A stretch of DNA of 64,000 nt from JBCCFK01 sp965262315 (GCA_965262315.1 CBDHFJ010000137.1:1-64000), one strand, 5' to 3'; positions 34,135-42,992 are shown, numbered from the stretch's first letter. Notes: generated by a model from the letters alone, not told the origin. Translations and numbers: made by a program.

Positions 34135-34518
34135 ATGGCAAGCATCACTCGTGAGGTCGCGCTCGACCTCTCCCCCGCCGAGGCCTGGGCGAAGATCGAG
34201 GATCCGGCCCGGATCAACGAATGGTTCACGTTCCTCGGCGAAGTCACCTACGACGAGGGCACCAGCAGCCGCCAGTGCGCGATGGGTGAGGCGATGCTCG
34301 ACGAGCTCATCGTCGACGTGGACCCCGACCGCAAGCGGTTCGTCTACGCCTTCCTCGACAGCCCGTTCGGGTTCACCCAGCACTCGGCCTCGATGGAGGT
34401 CCGCGACCGCGACGGGGGATCGACGCTGGTGTGGACCCACGACTTCAAGCCCGACGACGTGGCTCCAGCGCTCGGCGAGGCCCTCGACGGTGCGGTTGCC
34501 ACCATCAGCGCCGGCTGA
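34135..34518 (+). CDS. SRPBCC-family protein
   Basis: 127 residues, START-like fold pattern: MASITREVALDLSPAEAWAK, DPARINEWFTFLGEV, then a strand-rich half ending VWTHDFKPDDVAPAL. Small hydrophobic-ligand binding or cyclase/aromatase-like role possible; nothing specific. A related gene follows 38 bases on. Confidence 0.75.
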   Translation: MASITREVALDLSPAEAWAKIEDPARINEWFTFLGEVTYDEGTSSRQCAMGEAMLDELIVDVDPDRKRFVYAFLDSPFGFTQHSASMEVRDRDGGSTLVWTHDFKPDDVAPALGEALDGAVATISAG

Positions 34519-34556
34519 TCCCCGACCCACAACCCGAACACACGAAAGGACGTCCC

Positions 34557-35090
34557 ATGGGCACCATCGACATCAGCAAGACCGAGATCGTGAACGCCGA
34601 CGCCGACCACGTCTGGCGAATCCTCTCCGAGGAGTTCGACTCGGTGGACGGTTGGGCCAGCGCGGTGAATCACAGCGAGCTCAACACCAAGGCCACCAAC
34701 ACCCCCGAGGGCGCGCCCCCCGGTCGCCTCTGCACCGTCCCCGGCTTCGGTGTGACGGACGAGCGCATGACCCGATTCGACGACGCCGAGCGGTCATTCG
34801 CCTTCTCCGTCGAGGCAGAGAAGATCCCGAGCTTCTTCACCAACATGGAGAGTGCCTGGAGCGTCGAACCGATCGGTGCCGGACGCTCCCGGGTGACCAC
34901 GAAGGTCTCGGGGAACGCCAACGGCGTGATGGGCGCCCTGGTGAGCCCGATGATGAAGCGGAAGTTCCAGAAGACGATCGACGTCGTCTACGAGGACCTC
35001 AAGGTCTACGCCGAGACCGGGAAGCCGTCCGCGGCCAAGGCCAAGGCGGACGAGAAGTACCGGCGCCAGCTCGCGAAGGCCACGGGCTGA
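34557..35090 (+). CDS. SRPBCC-family protein
   Basis: 177 residues. Start MGTIDISKTEIVNADADHVW after a GAAAGGA site, then WASAVNHSELN and a strand-rich core typical of polyketide cyclase/SRPBCC proteins. The C-terminal ~25 residues are basic and Ala/Lys-rich. Ends three bases before the hydrolase gene, so co-transcribed with it. Confidence 0.78.
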   Translation: MGTIDISKTEIVNADADHVWRILSEEFDSVDGWASAVNHSELNTKATNTPEGAPPGRLCTVPGFGVTDERMTRFDDAERSFAFSVEAEKIPSFFTNMESAWSVEPIGAGRSRVTTKVSGNANGVMGALVSPMMKRKFQKTIDVVYEDLKVYAETGKPSAAKAKADEKYRRQLAKATG

Positions 35091-35093
35091 CCC

Positions 35094-35804
35094 ATGGGTC
35101 TGCTCGACCGGACGCTCGCCCGGCTCGTGAGGGATGACGGAGAGTCCAGACTCCGCCATCTCGATCGGGCCGGGCGGCGACTCACCTACCTCCAGATCGC
35201 CGGCGAGGTCGGACGGCTGGATGCGGGCGGTCGCCTGATCATCGGGTTCCACGGCCTGGGCGCCAACGAGCGTCAGATGGAGACCCTGGTACCGCTGACG
35301 GTCCCGCGCGGATCGATCTATCTGTCGCTCCGGGCGCCCCACGAGCGGGGGCGGGACGGCTACAGCTGGTTCGACCCGGCGCTCCCCGCGGACGCTGCCC
35401 CGTACGTCGAGGCGGTGACCCACGTCGCCGAGTTCGTGGAGTGGGCTCGCGGCATGGTCGGTGTCGACGCCGGCCGGACCACGCTCGTCGGCTACAGCCA
35501 GGCGGCCCCGCTGTTGGCGGCCGTCGGCCAGCTCCGACCCGACCTGGCATCGGACCTCGTCTTGGCCTCGGGCGCCCTCCCCCGGGAGGTCGTGGGCCTC
35601 GGCCGCGGCGCCCCGGCGCGGGTGTTCGTCGGGGTCGGCTCCCAGGACGTGCTGGTGGACCACGACGTCCTGGGCGCTGTGCTCGGACAGTGGAGCTCGG
35701 CGCACCACGACGTCCGTACCTACGACATCCCCCACGTCGTGTCCGTCCGCGAAGCCGGCGACATCAGCCGCTGGATCTTCGAGCCCGAGGAAGCCGCCGC
35801 ATGA
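35094..35804 (+). CDS. Alpha/beta hydrolase, phospholipase/carboxylesterase family
   Basis: 236 residues. Oxyanion element GFHGLGANERQM, nucleophile elbow LVGYSQAAPLLAAV, acid in GSQDVLVDHDV and catalytic His in YDIPHVVSV. This is the short esterase type resembling carboxylesterase/thioesterase family 2. Substrate unknown. Confidence 0.85.
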   Translation: MGLLDRTLARLVRDDGESRLRHLDRAGRRLTYLQIAGEVGRLDAGGRLIIGFHGLGANERQMETLVPLTVPRGSIYLSLRAPHERGRDGYSWFDPALPADAAPYVEAVTHVAEFVEWARGMVGVDAGRTTLVGYSQAAPLLAAVGQLRPDLASDLVLASGALPREVVGLGRGAPARVFVGVGSQDVLVDHDVLGAVLGQWSSAHHDVRTYDIPHVVSVREAGDISRWIFEPEEAAA

Positions 35805-35921
35805 TCGACTCGCCCGCGCTCGGACCCTGACCCTGGGTACGCGGACGGGCCGGGAGCGTCTGGATCGCTCCCAGCCCGTCACTTCTGCCGACAGCCGGTG
35901 GATGTCGGACGGGGTCGACCC

Positions 35922-36299
35922 TCAGGCCGCGGGCGGGCTGAAGATGCCGAAGTGGTTGCCGTCGGGGTCAGCCACGTTGGCGAACACCAGGCCGGTGGCA
36001 TCGATCGCCTCGGGACCCACCAGGACGGAGCCGCCGTTGGCGACCACGGCGTCGCAGGTGGCCTGAACGTCGGGGACCATCGCCGAGAAGATGGCGTAGC
36101 TCGTGGGGAGGCCGGCCTGGGACATCGTCACGCCGCCGGGCACGCCTTCACCGGCGCCGACGAGCCGGTACGCCTCGCCGATGTCGGGGTCGGTGGCGAA
36201 GGTCCAGTTGAGGACCGCTCCGTAGAAGGCCTCGGTCTTCGCCATGTCGGTCCCGGCGATCTCGAACCAGCCGATGGGTGCGGGTGCGGTGGTGGTCAT
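35922..36299 (-). CDS. VOC-family (glyoxalase/bleomycin-resistance-like) protein
   Basis: 125 residues. One VOC module pair: GWFEIAGTDMAKTEAFYGAV, WTFATDPD, and C-terminal FANVADPDGNHFGIFSPP, a usual metal Glu/Asn-type ending. GAGGAG precedes ATG 36299. It lies just downstream of palindromes and a WYL regulator on the same strand, which may control it. Confidence 0.85.
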   Translation of the reverse strand: MTTTAPAPIGWFEIAGTDMAKTEAFYGAVLNWTFATDPDIGEAYRLVGAGEGVPGGVTMSQAGLPTSYAIFSAMVPDVQATCDAVVANGGSVLVGPEAIDATGLVFANVADPDGNHFGIFSPPAA

Positions 36300-36375
36300 G
36301 TCTGTTGCTCCTCGTTGTTTCCATGCGTGCCGATGCACTGCGTGGTCTCGATGCAGCACATGGTCCAGGAGCGGT

Positions 36376-36438
36376 CCGACACCCCGGTGTCGGCATTTCC
36401 GAGAAACTTCGCCGCAACCCCGACACCCCCCTGTCGGG
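36376..36438. promoter_or_regulatory. Pair of CCGACAcc/ggTGTCGG palindromes before the VOC gene
   Basis: CCGACACC-CC-GGTGTCGG at 36376-36393 and CCCGACA-N6-TGTCGGG at 36419-36438 share the half-site CCGACA and are 44 bases apart, about four helical turns. They lie between the WYL regulator stop and the VOC start, so they may be operators for that regulator; the second could also end its transcript. Confidence 0.45.
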
Positions 36439-36479
36439 ATTGGCAGCGGCGTCCGGACAGGCGGCCCGGACGGCGGCCG

Positions 36480-37178
36480 TCAGACCAGGGGGTCGCGTTG
36501 CTCCACCAGCCACGGCATGAACTCGAGGAAGCGTTCGGGATCGCGAACCGGCGCTGGTTCGCCGGTGAGCTCTGCTCCGTGGATGCGGTCGAGTCGGAAC
36601 GTGCGGGCGTCTTCACGGAGTCGGCACCATGCGACCAGGTACCACTGATCCTCGAGCGAGACGACCCCCACCGGTTCGACCTCCCGGCGGCTGCCCACCG
36701 ACCGACCGTCCAGGTAGTCGACCCGGATGACCAGGTTCTCGGTGATGGCGCGTTCGACCGTCCGGGGGATGCGCGGCACGTCGGGGCCCGGCCGCCGGTA
36801 GCGGCGGACACGCTCGGCCAGGAGACGGGTGGCCTCGAGATCGTCGGCCGACATCGCCGCCAGCACCTTGTTGCGGGCCGCCCGTCCGGCCGTGGCGAAG
36901 GGTGAGCTGTCGTCGGCCAACGCGATGGCGACCGCCAGCGCCTCGGCGGGCGAGAAGTTGACCGGGGGCAGGGTGCGAGCGGGGTCGATGGAGTAGCCGC
37001 CCCGCCGGCCGGCGACGCCGCGGATGGGGACCCCGGCCTCCTGGAGGGCGAGGATGTCCCGCTCGATCGTGCGCGTGGACACCTCGTAGACGTCGGCGAG
37101 CTCCTGGGCGGTGCGAGACGCCGGGGCGACCGCGCGAAGCTCCTCGACCATCGCGTACAAGCGGTCGGTGCGATTCAC
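36480..37178 (-). CDS. WYL-domain HTH transcriptional regulator (YafY/DeoR type)
   Basis: 232 residues. N-terminal winged HTH (ELADVYEVSTRTIERDILAL, GVAGRRGGYSI) and C-terminal WYL region with VVSLEDQWYLVAWCRLREDA and FRLDRIHGAEL. GTG 37178 (VNRTDRLYAMVEELR) is chosen over the longer frame because family members begin there. Probably senses a nucleotide-like or small ligand and controls the neighbouring VOC gene. Confidence 0.88.
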   Translation of the reverse strand: MNRTDRLYAMVEELRAVAPASRTAQELADVYEVSTRTIERDILALQEAGVPIRGVAGRRGGYSIDPARTLPPVNFSPAEALAVAIALADDSSPFATAGRAARNKVLAAMSADDLEATRLLAERVRRYRRPGPDVPRIPRTVERAITENLVIRVDYLDGRSVGSRREVEPVGVVSLEDQWYLVAWCRLREDARTFRLDRIHGAELTGEPAPVRDPERFLEFMPWLVEQRDPLV

Positions 37179-37281
37179 CCAGCCAGTGTCGCGCGCCCCA
37201 CTGACGGCCCCACCCCGCACGCCGCCGGAACCAACCGCGTTCGGTGGGCGAACACCCACCAGAGAACACGAACCGTGGCCA

Positions 37282-37314
37282 AACCTGTAACGGTCTCTGA
37301 GACCGTTACAGGTT
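37282..37314. terminator. 16-bp perfect inverted repeat of the ACCTGT hairpin family
   Basis: AACCTGTAACGGTCTC and its exact complement lie around one central base in the divergent space between the WYL regulator and the kinase-like gene. Because both genes point away, it is not an ordinary terminator. It shares AACCTGT..CGGTC with hairpins at 39057 and 49143. Confidence 0.5.
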
Positions 37315-37383
37315 GCGCCTGGCCCGCCTCCGGAGTGGTGGCTACGCTCGCCGCCACATACGTGCGAGCCAGCGGGGGGTTCG

Positions 37384-38436
37384 ATGGAAGACGCACTGGC
37401 CAGGACCGTGGCCGACCTCCACCCAGAGGCCGCCTCGGTCTCGATCGAGGGTTTCGCTCCGATACCGGGTGGATTCTCGCGGGAGACCTACGCCTTCGAC
37501 GCGATCCTGACCACGAGCGACCGGGAGCACCGGCTCCCGCTGCTGCTCAGGAAGGACCCGCCGGCCACGGTGGCCATCCTGGAGACGAGCCGACAGGTCG
37601 AGCACGACCTGATCGAGGCCATACGGACTTCCACCAACGTCCCCGTGAGTCGAAGCCTGGCTCCGATCATGGACCCGTCCGTCTTCGGCGAGGCCGCCAT
37701 GATCCTGGAGCGGGCGTCCGGCAACCCGCGGACCTCGGACCTGTTCAACGACGGACCCGACGCCGACCAGGTCGACGACGTGGTCCGCCACCTGTGCGAG
37801 GTGCTGGTCGAGCTCCACCTCAGCGACGTCGACACCCTCAACGTGGGCGGCGCCCTCACCGACCCCCGCAACGCCGGCATCGTGACGACGTCGTGGGACG
37901 ACTACATGGACTCGACGTTCGAGTACTACATCTCGTCGTACCCGGACATGGACTTCGACCCGTCGATGCTCGTCGTCCTCGACACGTTCCTCACGCTTCG
38001 GCGTACGAAGCCCCGCCCCCTACCGCTCTGCCTCGTCCACGGCGACTTCAACCCGGCCAACTTCCTCTACGAGGACGGCAAGGTGAGCGCGCTGATCGAC
38101 TGGGAGAACAGCCGAGTCGGCGATCCCCGCGAGGACCTGGGCTGGATGATGACGATGGACGTCCTGTCCAACACCAGCGTGATGTCGCACCCGCACGACA
38201 AGGGCGGCTTCCTCGCGTATTACAACGAGCTCACCGGCTTCGACATCACGATGGAGGAGCTCGGCTGGTTCACGTTGTTCGGCACCTGCAACATCGCCGT
38301 GCCGGTCAACAGCGCCATCAAACGTCGGGTGACCGGCCAGCACGACGAGTTCCTGCATCTGTACATGGTCCCCTCGAGCGCGGCCGCGTTGCCGAGCTTC
38401 GCCCATCTCCTCAACTACCCGGGGGTCGCGCTGTGA
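37384..38436 (+). CDS. Aminoglycoside phosphotransferase/choline kinase-fold protein
   Basis: 350 residues. Nucleotide loop region GGFSRETYAFDAIL, invariant-type lysine in LLLRKDPP, catalytic loop LVHGDFNPANFLYEDG and metal Asp in ALIDWENSRVGDPREDL. Phosphotransfer to a small hydroxylated molecule is the family role; substrate unknown. Overlaps the next gene by GTGA, so the pair forms a unit. Confidence 0.85.
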   Translation: MEDALARTVADLHPEAASVSIEGFAPIPGGFSRETYAFDAILTTSDREHRLPLLLRKDPPATVAILETSRQVEHDLIEAIRTSTNVPVSRSLAPIMDPSVFGEAAMILERASGNPRTSDLFNDGPDADQVDDVVRHLCEVLVELHLSDVDTLNVGGALTDPRNAGIVTTSWDDYMDSTFEYYISSYPDMDFDPSMLVVLDTFLTLRRTKPRPLPLCLVHGDFNPANFLYEDGKVSALIDWENSRVGDPREDLGWMMTMDVLSNTSVMSHPHDKGGFLAYYNELTGFDITMEELGWFTLFGTCNIAVPVNSAIKRRVTGQHDEFLHLYMVPSSAAALPSFAHLLNYPGVAL

Positions 38437-38939
38437 ACACCTCTCCGTCCATCGACGACCTCCTGGCCGGCGTCATCCAGGCCCTCGGCGACGAGGTCCT
38501 GCCCGCGCTGACCGATGCCAAGGCCCAGGCCACCGCCGCCATGTCGCAGTCACTGCTGCAAACGGTGCGGCAGCTGCTGCCGGTGTACGACCAGTGCCTC
38601 GTCGAAGAGCACAACGACATGATCCAGGTGCTGCACGACACCTCGGCCGCGCTGGACGGTGTCGACGAGGAGGCGGCGCGGCGCATCAGCCAACTCGCCG
38701 CAACCGAAGGCGCTCGGGAGGCGATTCCGGCACCGCCGGACCGTGAGACCGTGATCGCCGGCCACCGCGCGCTCACCAGCGCGCTGGGCGACGTGATCCG
38801 CGAGCTGGACGAGCTCCAGCGAGCCGGCATCGACCAGGCCGACCAGGCGCTGAACGTGGTCCGCACCCACCTCGGGCCCCGCTATCTCCGAGACGCCGCC
38901 ACCGTCACCGTGCAGGGCGGCATGATCGGCCGCGGCTGA
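38433..38939 (+). CDS. Hypothetical helical protein paired with the kinase-like gene
   Basis: 168 residues, almost wholly alpha-helical and acidic, with heptad-like stretches (VIRELDELQRAGIDQADQAL). No catalytic motif or membrane segment. Start GTG 38433 overlaps the kinase-like stop. I do not recognise a family; a partner protein of the kinase is an inference from coupling alone. Confidence 0.7.
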   Translation: MNTSPSIDDLLAGVIQALGDEVLPALTDAKAQATAAMSQSLLQTVRQLLPVYDQCLVEEHNDMIQVLHDTSAALDGVDEEAARRISQLAATEGAREAIPAPPDRETVIAGHRALTSALGDVIRELDELQRAGIDQADQALNVVRTHLGPRYLRDAATVTVQGGMIGRG

Positions 38940-38959
38940 CGCACCACCCACCGTGACCA

Positions 38960-38991
38960 ACCTGCAACGACCTCAGAGGAACGTTGCAGGT
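38960..38991. terminator. Hairpin after the kinase-like operon
   Basis: ACCTGCAACG and CGTTGCAGGT pair perfectly with an inner CCT/AGG. It lies 21 bases after the stop and could serve as a terminator, without a T-run. The ACCTG/CAGGT ends match the other hairpins of this family in the window. Confidence 0.5.
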
Positions 38992-39030
38992 CGCGATTGA
39001 GCGCTCCGCGTTGACGACTGGGTCGCCTGG

Positions 39031-39094
39031 ACCTGCAGCGACCTCGGCTGACCCCGAACCTGTCGCGGTCCCTGGACCGCGACAGGTTGCAGGT
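39031..39094. terminator. Nested hairpin between convergent genes
   Basis: Inner arms AACCTGTCGCGGTCC (39057-39071) and GGACCGCGACAGGTT (39074-39088) are perfect over 15 bases with a two-base loop. Outer ACCTGCA (39031) and TGCAGGT (39088) also pair. Placed eight bases past the PhyH stop, it can serve both converging transcripts. Confidence 0.55.
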
Positions 39095-39101
39095 AGCGGG
39101 T

Positions 39102-39746
39102 TCAACGTCGCCAGGTGATCTGGAGCGCAGGCCGTTCCGACGCCGAGCGGTTCGGGGTGCCGCTGTGGAGCAGGTGGCCCGAGAAGACGAAGGCGTCGCC
39201 GCAGGCGCCGATGAGCAGCATCTCGTCCGGATGCGTGTGAAGGGAGCCAGCCATTCGTTGGAGGTCCGGCCGTCGGTGACTGCCCGGAACGACCCGGGTG
39301 GCACCGTTGGTGGGCGTGAACTCCGCGAGCGTGACGATCGCGGTGGCAACGCGATCGGGCCCATCGTCGAGCTTGGGAACGTCGTCGGCATGCAAGGACT
39401 GACCCCCGTGGCCGGGCTGCGGGCTCCGGAACGAGACCTGGTCAGCGAGCGCGTCGGGCCCGACGATCGCGGTGACGGCCTCGACGAGTGACGGCAGAGC
39501 CAGGAGCGACGACACCTGCGGCACGCGGTCGTCGAGCTCCATCAGATGCCGCGTCCCGCCGTGCGGCCGATCGCCACGCCGGCGGCGGTCCTCCGGCTCG
39601 CCCAACAGTGCGCGGCACGAGTCGAGGATCACATCGACCTCCCCGGGCGACAACAGTTGGCGGAGATGTGCCCACCCGGGATCCGTGGTCTCCGCTGCCT
39701 TCACGAAACGACCGTTCCCTGATGGAAGCGGAGGAGGTCGCGCCAC
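39102..39746 (-). CDS. Phytanoyl-CoA dioxygenase (PhyH) family protein
   Basis: 214 residues. Iron site HxD in SLHADDVPKL and distal His in FSGHLLHSGTPNRS, where the following Arg of RSASERPALQITW region would bind 2-oxoglutarate. It belongs to the Fe(II)/2-oxoglutarate group. It is shorter than fungal/animal members, as usual in bacteria. Substrate unknown. The start at 39746 lies 106 bases from the divergent DddP-like gene. Confidence 0.82.
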   Translation of the reverse strand: MARPPPLPSGNGRFVKAAETTDPGWAHLRQLLSPGEVDVILDSCRALLGEPEDRRRRGDRPHGGTRHLMELDDRVPQVSSLLALPSLVEAVTAIVGPDALADQVSFRSPQPGHGGQSLHADDVPKLDDGPDRVATAIVTLAEFTPTNGATRVVPGSHRRPDLQRMAGSLHTHPDEMLLIGACGDAFVFSGHLLHSGTPNRSASERPALQITWRR

Positions 39747-39852
39747 ATGGCCTCCTCGAGTCGAGCGAGGTCGGCGAGATCGGTGCCCGACAACGTTGAT
39801 GCCACCCCGCGAAGGTACTCATGGCGGTCCGTGGGTGCGCGGGGGTTTCGCC

Positions 39853-41169
39853 ATGGGAGACTCGTCCGCCATGACGGGCAAGATTCACCGCTCGCTGCGA
39901 GACCACAGCCCCGAGTCCGTCCGCGCTGCGGGCGAGGGCCACCACCTCGCGATGGGGCCCGGCCCCGAGTTGGAGAAGCAGTGGCTCGACGCCGGCCTCG
40001 AGCTCCCCGACCTCGACGCGATGCGCCGGTACCGCCTCGACCGGACAGTCGATCAACTCAACCTCCTGGGCTACGACGGCATCGTCTTGATGGACCCGAT
40101 GAACATCAGGTACGTCTCCGACACCACCAACATGCAGATCTGGGTGATGCACAACGGCGCCCGCTACGCGTACGTGGGCGCGGACGGTCACCTGATCGTG
40201 TGGGACTACGACAACTGTGAGTTCCTGTCGGGCCACAACCACCTGGTGAACGAGGTCCGACCGGCCATCGGCGCCACCTTCTTCCTCGCCGGCCCCCGCT
40301 ATCAGGAACAAGCCCAACGCTGGGCCGACGAGATCGCCGACATCCTGAGGGAGCGCACGGGGCCCGGCGCACGACTCGCCGTCGATCAGGCACCGCTGTT
40401 CGGGTACCGGGCCCTGGAGGCACATGGCATCGAACTGGGCTTCGGCCAGGAGGTCATGGAGCTGGCCCGGGCCATCAAGGGCCCAGACGAGATGAAGGCG
40501 ATGCGATGTGCGTCGCACGCGTGCATGGCGGCGATGGACGACATGCGGGCGGCGATGAAGCCGGGCATGACCGAACGCGAGGTGTGGGCCATGCTCCACG
40601 CCGGCAACATCGCCCGCGCCGGTGAATGGATCGAGACCCAGATCATCTCGTCGGGACCGCGCACCAACCCGTGGTTTCAGGAGGCGTCGAGCCGGGTCAT
40701 CGAGGAGGGCGAGATCCTCGCCTACGACACCGACCTGGTGGGCGCCTACGGGATGATGATCGACATCAGTCGGACCTGGACCGTCGGCGGCACCACCCCC
40801 AAGCCGCAGCAGCACCACGCGTGGGAACTCGCGGCCGAGATGGTGCGGACCAACGCCGAGCTCCTCACCGTTGGCCGCAGCTTCCGCGAGCTCACGTTCG
40901 ACTCCATCTCCCCGCCGGTGGACCACTACCGCCGGTACTCCTGCATCTTCCACGGCGTCGGCCAGTGCGACGAGTACCCCGAGATCTACTTCCCGGACGC
41001 CTGGGACGACTGGGGGTTCGATGGTGAGCTCCAGCCGGGAATGGTGCTCACCTCGGAGAGCTACGTGGGCCCGCGCGCAGGCGGCGAAGGTGTCAAGCTC
41101 GAGGACCAGTACCTGGTCACCGAGAACGGCCCGGAACTGATCACCCCCTACCCTCTGGAGCTCGCGTGA
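39853..41169 (+). CDS. dddP: DMSP lyase DddP-like M24-fold enzyme
   Basis: 438 residues, matching DddP length. MRRYRLDR, DPMNIRYVSDTTNMQIW, VIWDYDNCEFLS, IKGPDEMKAMRCASHAC and EWIETQIISSGPRTNPWF follow known DddP sequences. Metal ligands fall at Asp292, Asp294, Asp304, His367, Glu402 and Glu417. Tyr362 and Asp373 (in HGVGQCDEYP) occupy the catalytic positions; the offsets of 3-4 from the Roseobacter-clade enzyme are constant. Cleaves dimethylsulfoniopropionate to dimethyl sulfide and acrylate if functional. ATG 39871 is an alternative start. Coupled by GTGA to a HAD hydrolase. Confidence 0.82.
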   Translation: MGDSSAMTGKIHRSLRDHSPESVRAAGEGHHLAMGPGPELEKQWLDAGLELPDLDAMRRYRLDRTVDQLNLLGYDGIVLMDPMNIRYVSDTTNMQIWVMHNGARYAYVGADGHLIVWDYDNCEFLSGHNHLVNEVRPAIGATFFLAGPRYQEQAQRWADEIADILRERTGPGARLAVDQAPLFGYRALEAHGIELGFGQEVMELARAIKGPDEMKAMRCASHACMAAMDDMRAAMKPGMTEREVWAMLHAGNIARAGEWIETQIISSGPRTNPWFQEASSRVIEEGEILAYDTDLVGAYGMMIDISRTWTVGGTTPKPQQHHAWELAAEMVRTNAELLTVGRSFRELTFDSISPPVDHYRRYSCIFHGVGQCDEYPEIYFPDAWDDWGFDGELQPGMVLTSESYVGPRAGGEGVKLEDQYLVTENGPELITPYPLELA

Positions 41170-41792
41170 CCGTCCAAGCCGTGGTATTCGATTTCGGTGG
41201 CGTCATCATCACGCCGATCACCAACAAGATCGCGGTCCTGGCCGAGCGCCACGGCACCGACGCCACCACGATGCTCGAGATCCTGATGGGGCCGCGCCAC
41301 GAGTCGTCCGGCCACGCGTGGCACCGTGCCGAGCGCGGCGAGCTGGCGGTCGCCGAGATCCAGGACCTGATCGTTCCGGTGGCCGCCGAACGCGGCATCG
41401 AGCTGCATGGCGACGAGATCGACGTCATGCTCGACGCCGGCACCTACGACATGAACACCCAGGTCCTGGACCGTATCGACGCGTTGCGCGGCGAGGTGTT
41501 GCTCGGGCTGCTCACCAACAGCTTCCAGGAGTTCCGCCCCACGCTCGAGCGAGACGTCGACCTCAGCCGCTTCGACGTGGTGATGGACTCGTCCGCCGAG
41601 GGGTCGCGCAAGCCCGAACCGGCGATCTACCGCCGCACCACCGAGGCGCTCGGTGTCCCTGCCGAGTCGGTCGTCTACCTCGACGACTTCGACCACAACC
41701 TGGGCCCGGCGAAGGCCGAGGGTTGGCAGACCATCCACGTCACCGACCCCGACGCCGCCCTCGCCGAGCTGGACCGTCTGCTCGCGTCATGA
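41166..41792 (+). CDS. HAD-like phosphatase/hydrolase
   Basis: 208 residues. Motif I FDFGGVIIT (the second Asp replaced by Gly, as in the epoxide hydrolase/ACAD10-like branch), motif II LLTNSF, Lys in GSRKPEPAIYRRT and motif IV VYLDDFDHNLGPAKAEGW. The change at the DxD position argues against ordinary phosphatase chemistry. Start GTG overlaps the dddP-like stop; its own stop overlaps the next start. Confidence 0.85.
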   Translation: MTVQAVVFDFGGVIITPITNKIAVLAERHGTDATTMLEILMGPRHESSGHAWHRAERGELAVAEIQDLIVPVAAERGIELHGDEIDVMLDAGTYDMNTQVLDRIDALRGEVLLGLLTNSFQEFRPTLERDVDLSRFDVVMDSSAEGSRKPEPAIYRRTTEALGVPAESVVYLDDFDHNLGPAKAEGWQTIHVTDPDAALAELDRLLAS

Positions 41793-42910
41793 CCTCACGT
41801 CCGATGCAGCGCTGGATCCAAGACGTCGTCATGGCCGTGTGCTGCCTCGGGCTGCTCGTGTCATGTGGCGGCACCGGCCAACGCGACAGCAACGCGGGCG
41901 CACAGCCGTCCTCTCCGCCGGTTGTGGAGACGCCTGCCCCGTCAGCCGCGCCGACCTCAGGCCCGACACCGGAACCGACCTCGACGCCGGAGCCCACATC
42001 TACGCCAGAGCCGACGCCCACCCCTCCGCCCCCCTCACTCGACACGGTCGATGCGTCTCAGGTTCTCGCCGAGCCCGCCGACATCGACATCGGTGAGCGC
42101 GCTCTCTGGCTTTGGGACCAGCTCGGACTGGAGTCCGTCGTCGTCGACACAGGACGTCGAAGCGAGGTCGTGTACACGGTCACCGCAGGCACGCTCGTGG
42201 CGATCGACACCGGCGGGGCCTTCGCCAACTCGGACGGCCGACATCTTGTGGTCAACCGGTCGACTCCCGGCACGGAGAGAACCGAGATCCTCTCGCTCGA
42301 CGGAACGCTGGTGTGCGAGATCCCCGCGGCAGGCGGGCGTGTCATCTCTGACGACCCGTCGCGCTTCATCGTCCAGTCGGGCGTGCAGACTGATAGCCCC
42401 AACCAACGACTCGTCTACACCCACTTCTACGACTTCAACTGCTCGACCGGAGACGTCCTCGAGATCGTGCCTTCGTTGATCGAGCCTCCAGGGGGCGACG
42501 CCTGGCAGGAGACGTACTTGCTGTTCCGGGTCGCCGACCGTGAGTTCTTGGGCAAGAAGATCGCGAACTCGCTGCCAACGACGAACGAGTCCGGGGTGCG
42601 CATCGACGGAACGGACCAGACCTCACGCCACGAGTTCAGCTCTGACGGAGGGGTGCTCTTGCATGTGACGAAGACGTTGCTCGAGCCAGCGACGAGCCGT
42701 TTGCAGGCGCGCGAGACAGTCACGGGCGAACTCCTGTGGGAGTCGCTCACGTCGGGCACGATCACAGACATCGTGATGGTTGGCTCACAGGTGCTCGTGA
42801 GCATCTCCGGTACGCCTGAAACAGGCAGGGTGCTGGTCCTCGACGCGGAGACGGGCAGCATCGACCTCTCGATTCAAACCTCGCTCCGCCTGGTCGCTGC
42901 GGCCGCCTGA
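41789..42910 (+). CDS. Lipoprotein with Pro/Thr linker and beta-propeller-like domain
   Basis: 373 residues. Signal with lipobox LGLLVSC, a repetitive linker built of TSTPEPTP-type units (low complexity, about residues 45-85), then a strand-rich domain with repeated V-x-D/V-x-x elements (VLVLDAETGSIDLS) resembling PQQ-like propellers. Third gene of the DddP/HAD/lipoprotein overlap string, though codon use looks less GC-biased than its neighbours. Confidence 0.75.
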   Translation: MTSRPMQRWIQDVVMAVCCLGLLVSCGGTGQRDSNAGAQPSSPPVVETPAPSAAPTSGPTPEPTSTPEPTSTPEPTPTPPPPSLDTVDASQVLAEPADIDIGERALWLWDQLGLESVVVDTGRRSEVVYTVTAGTLVAIDTGGAFANSDGRHLVVNRSTPGTERTEILSLDGTLVCEIPAAGGRVISDDPSRFIVQSGVQTDSPNQRLVYTHFYDFNCSTGDVLEIVPSLIEPPGGDAWQETYLLFRVADREFLGKKIANSLPTTNESGVRIDGTDQTSRHEFSSDGGVLLHVTKTLLEPATSRLQARETVTGELLWESLTSGTITDIVMVGSQVLVSISGTPETGRVLVLDAETGSIDLSIQTSLRLVAAAA

Positions 42911-42992
42911 CGTGCGCCTGTCAACGCGCTCCAACCCCGGCGGGCGCGGGACGTGCTCTGACACCACATCGGTGTGACGACACACTGGACGC

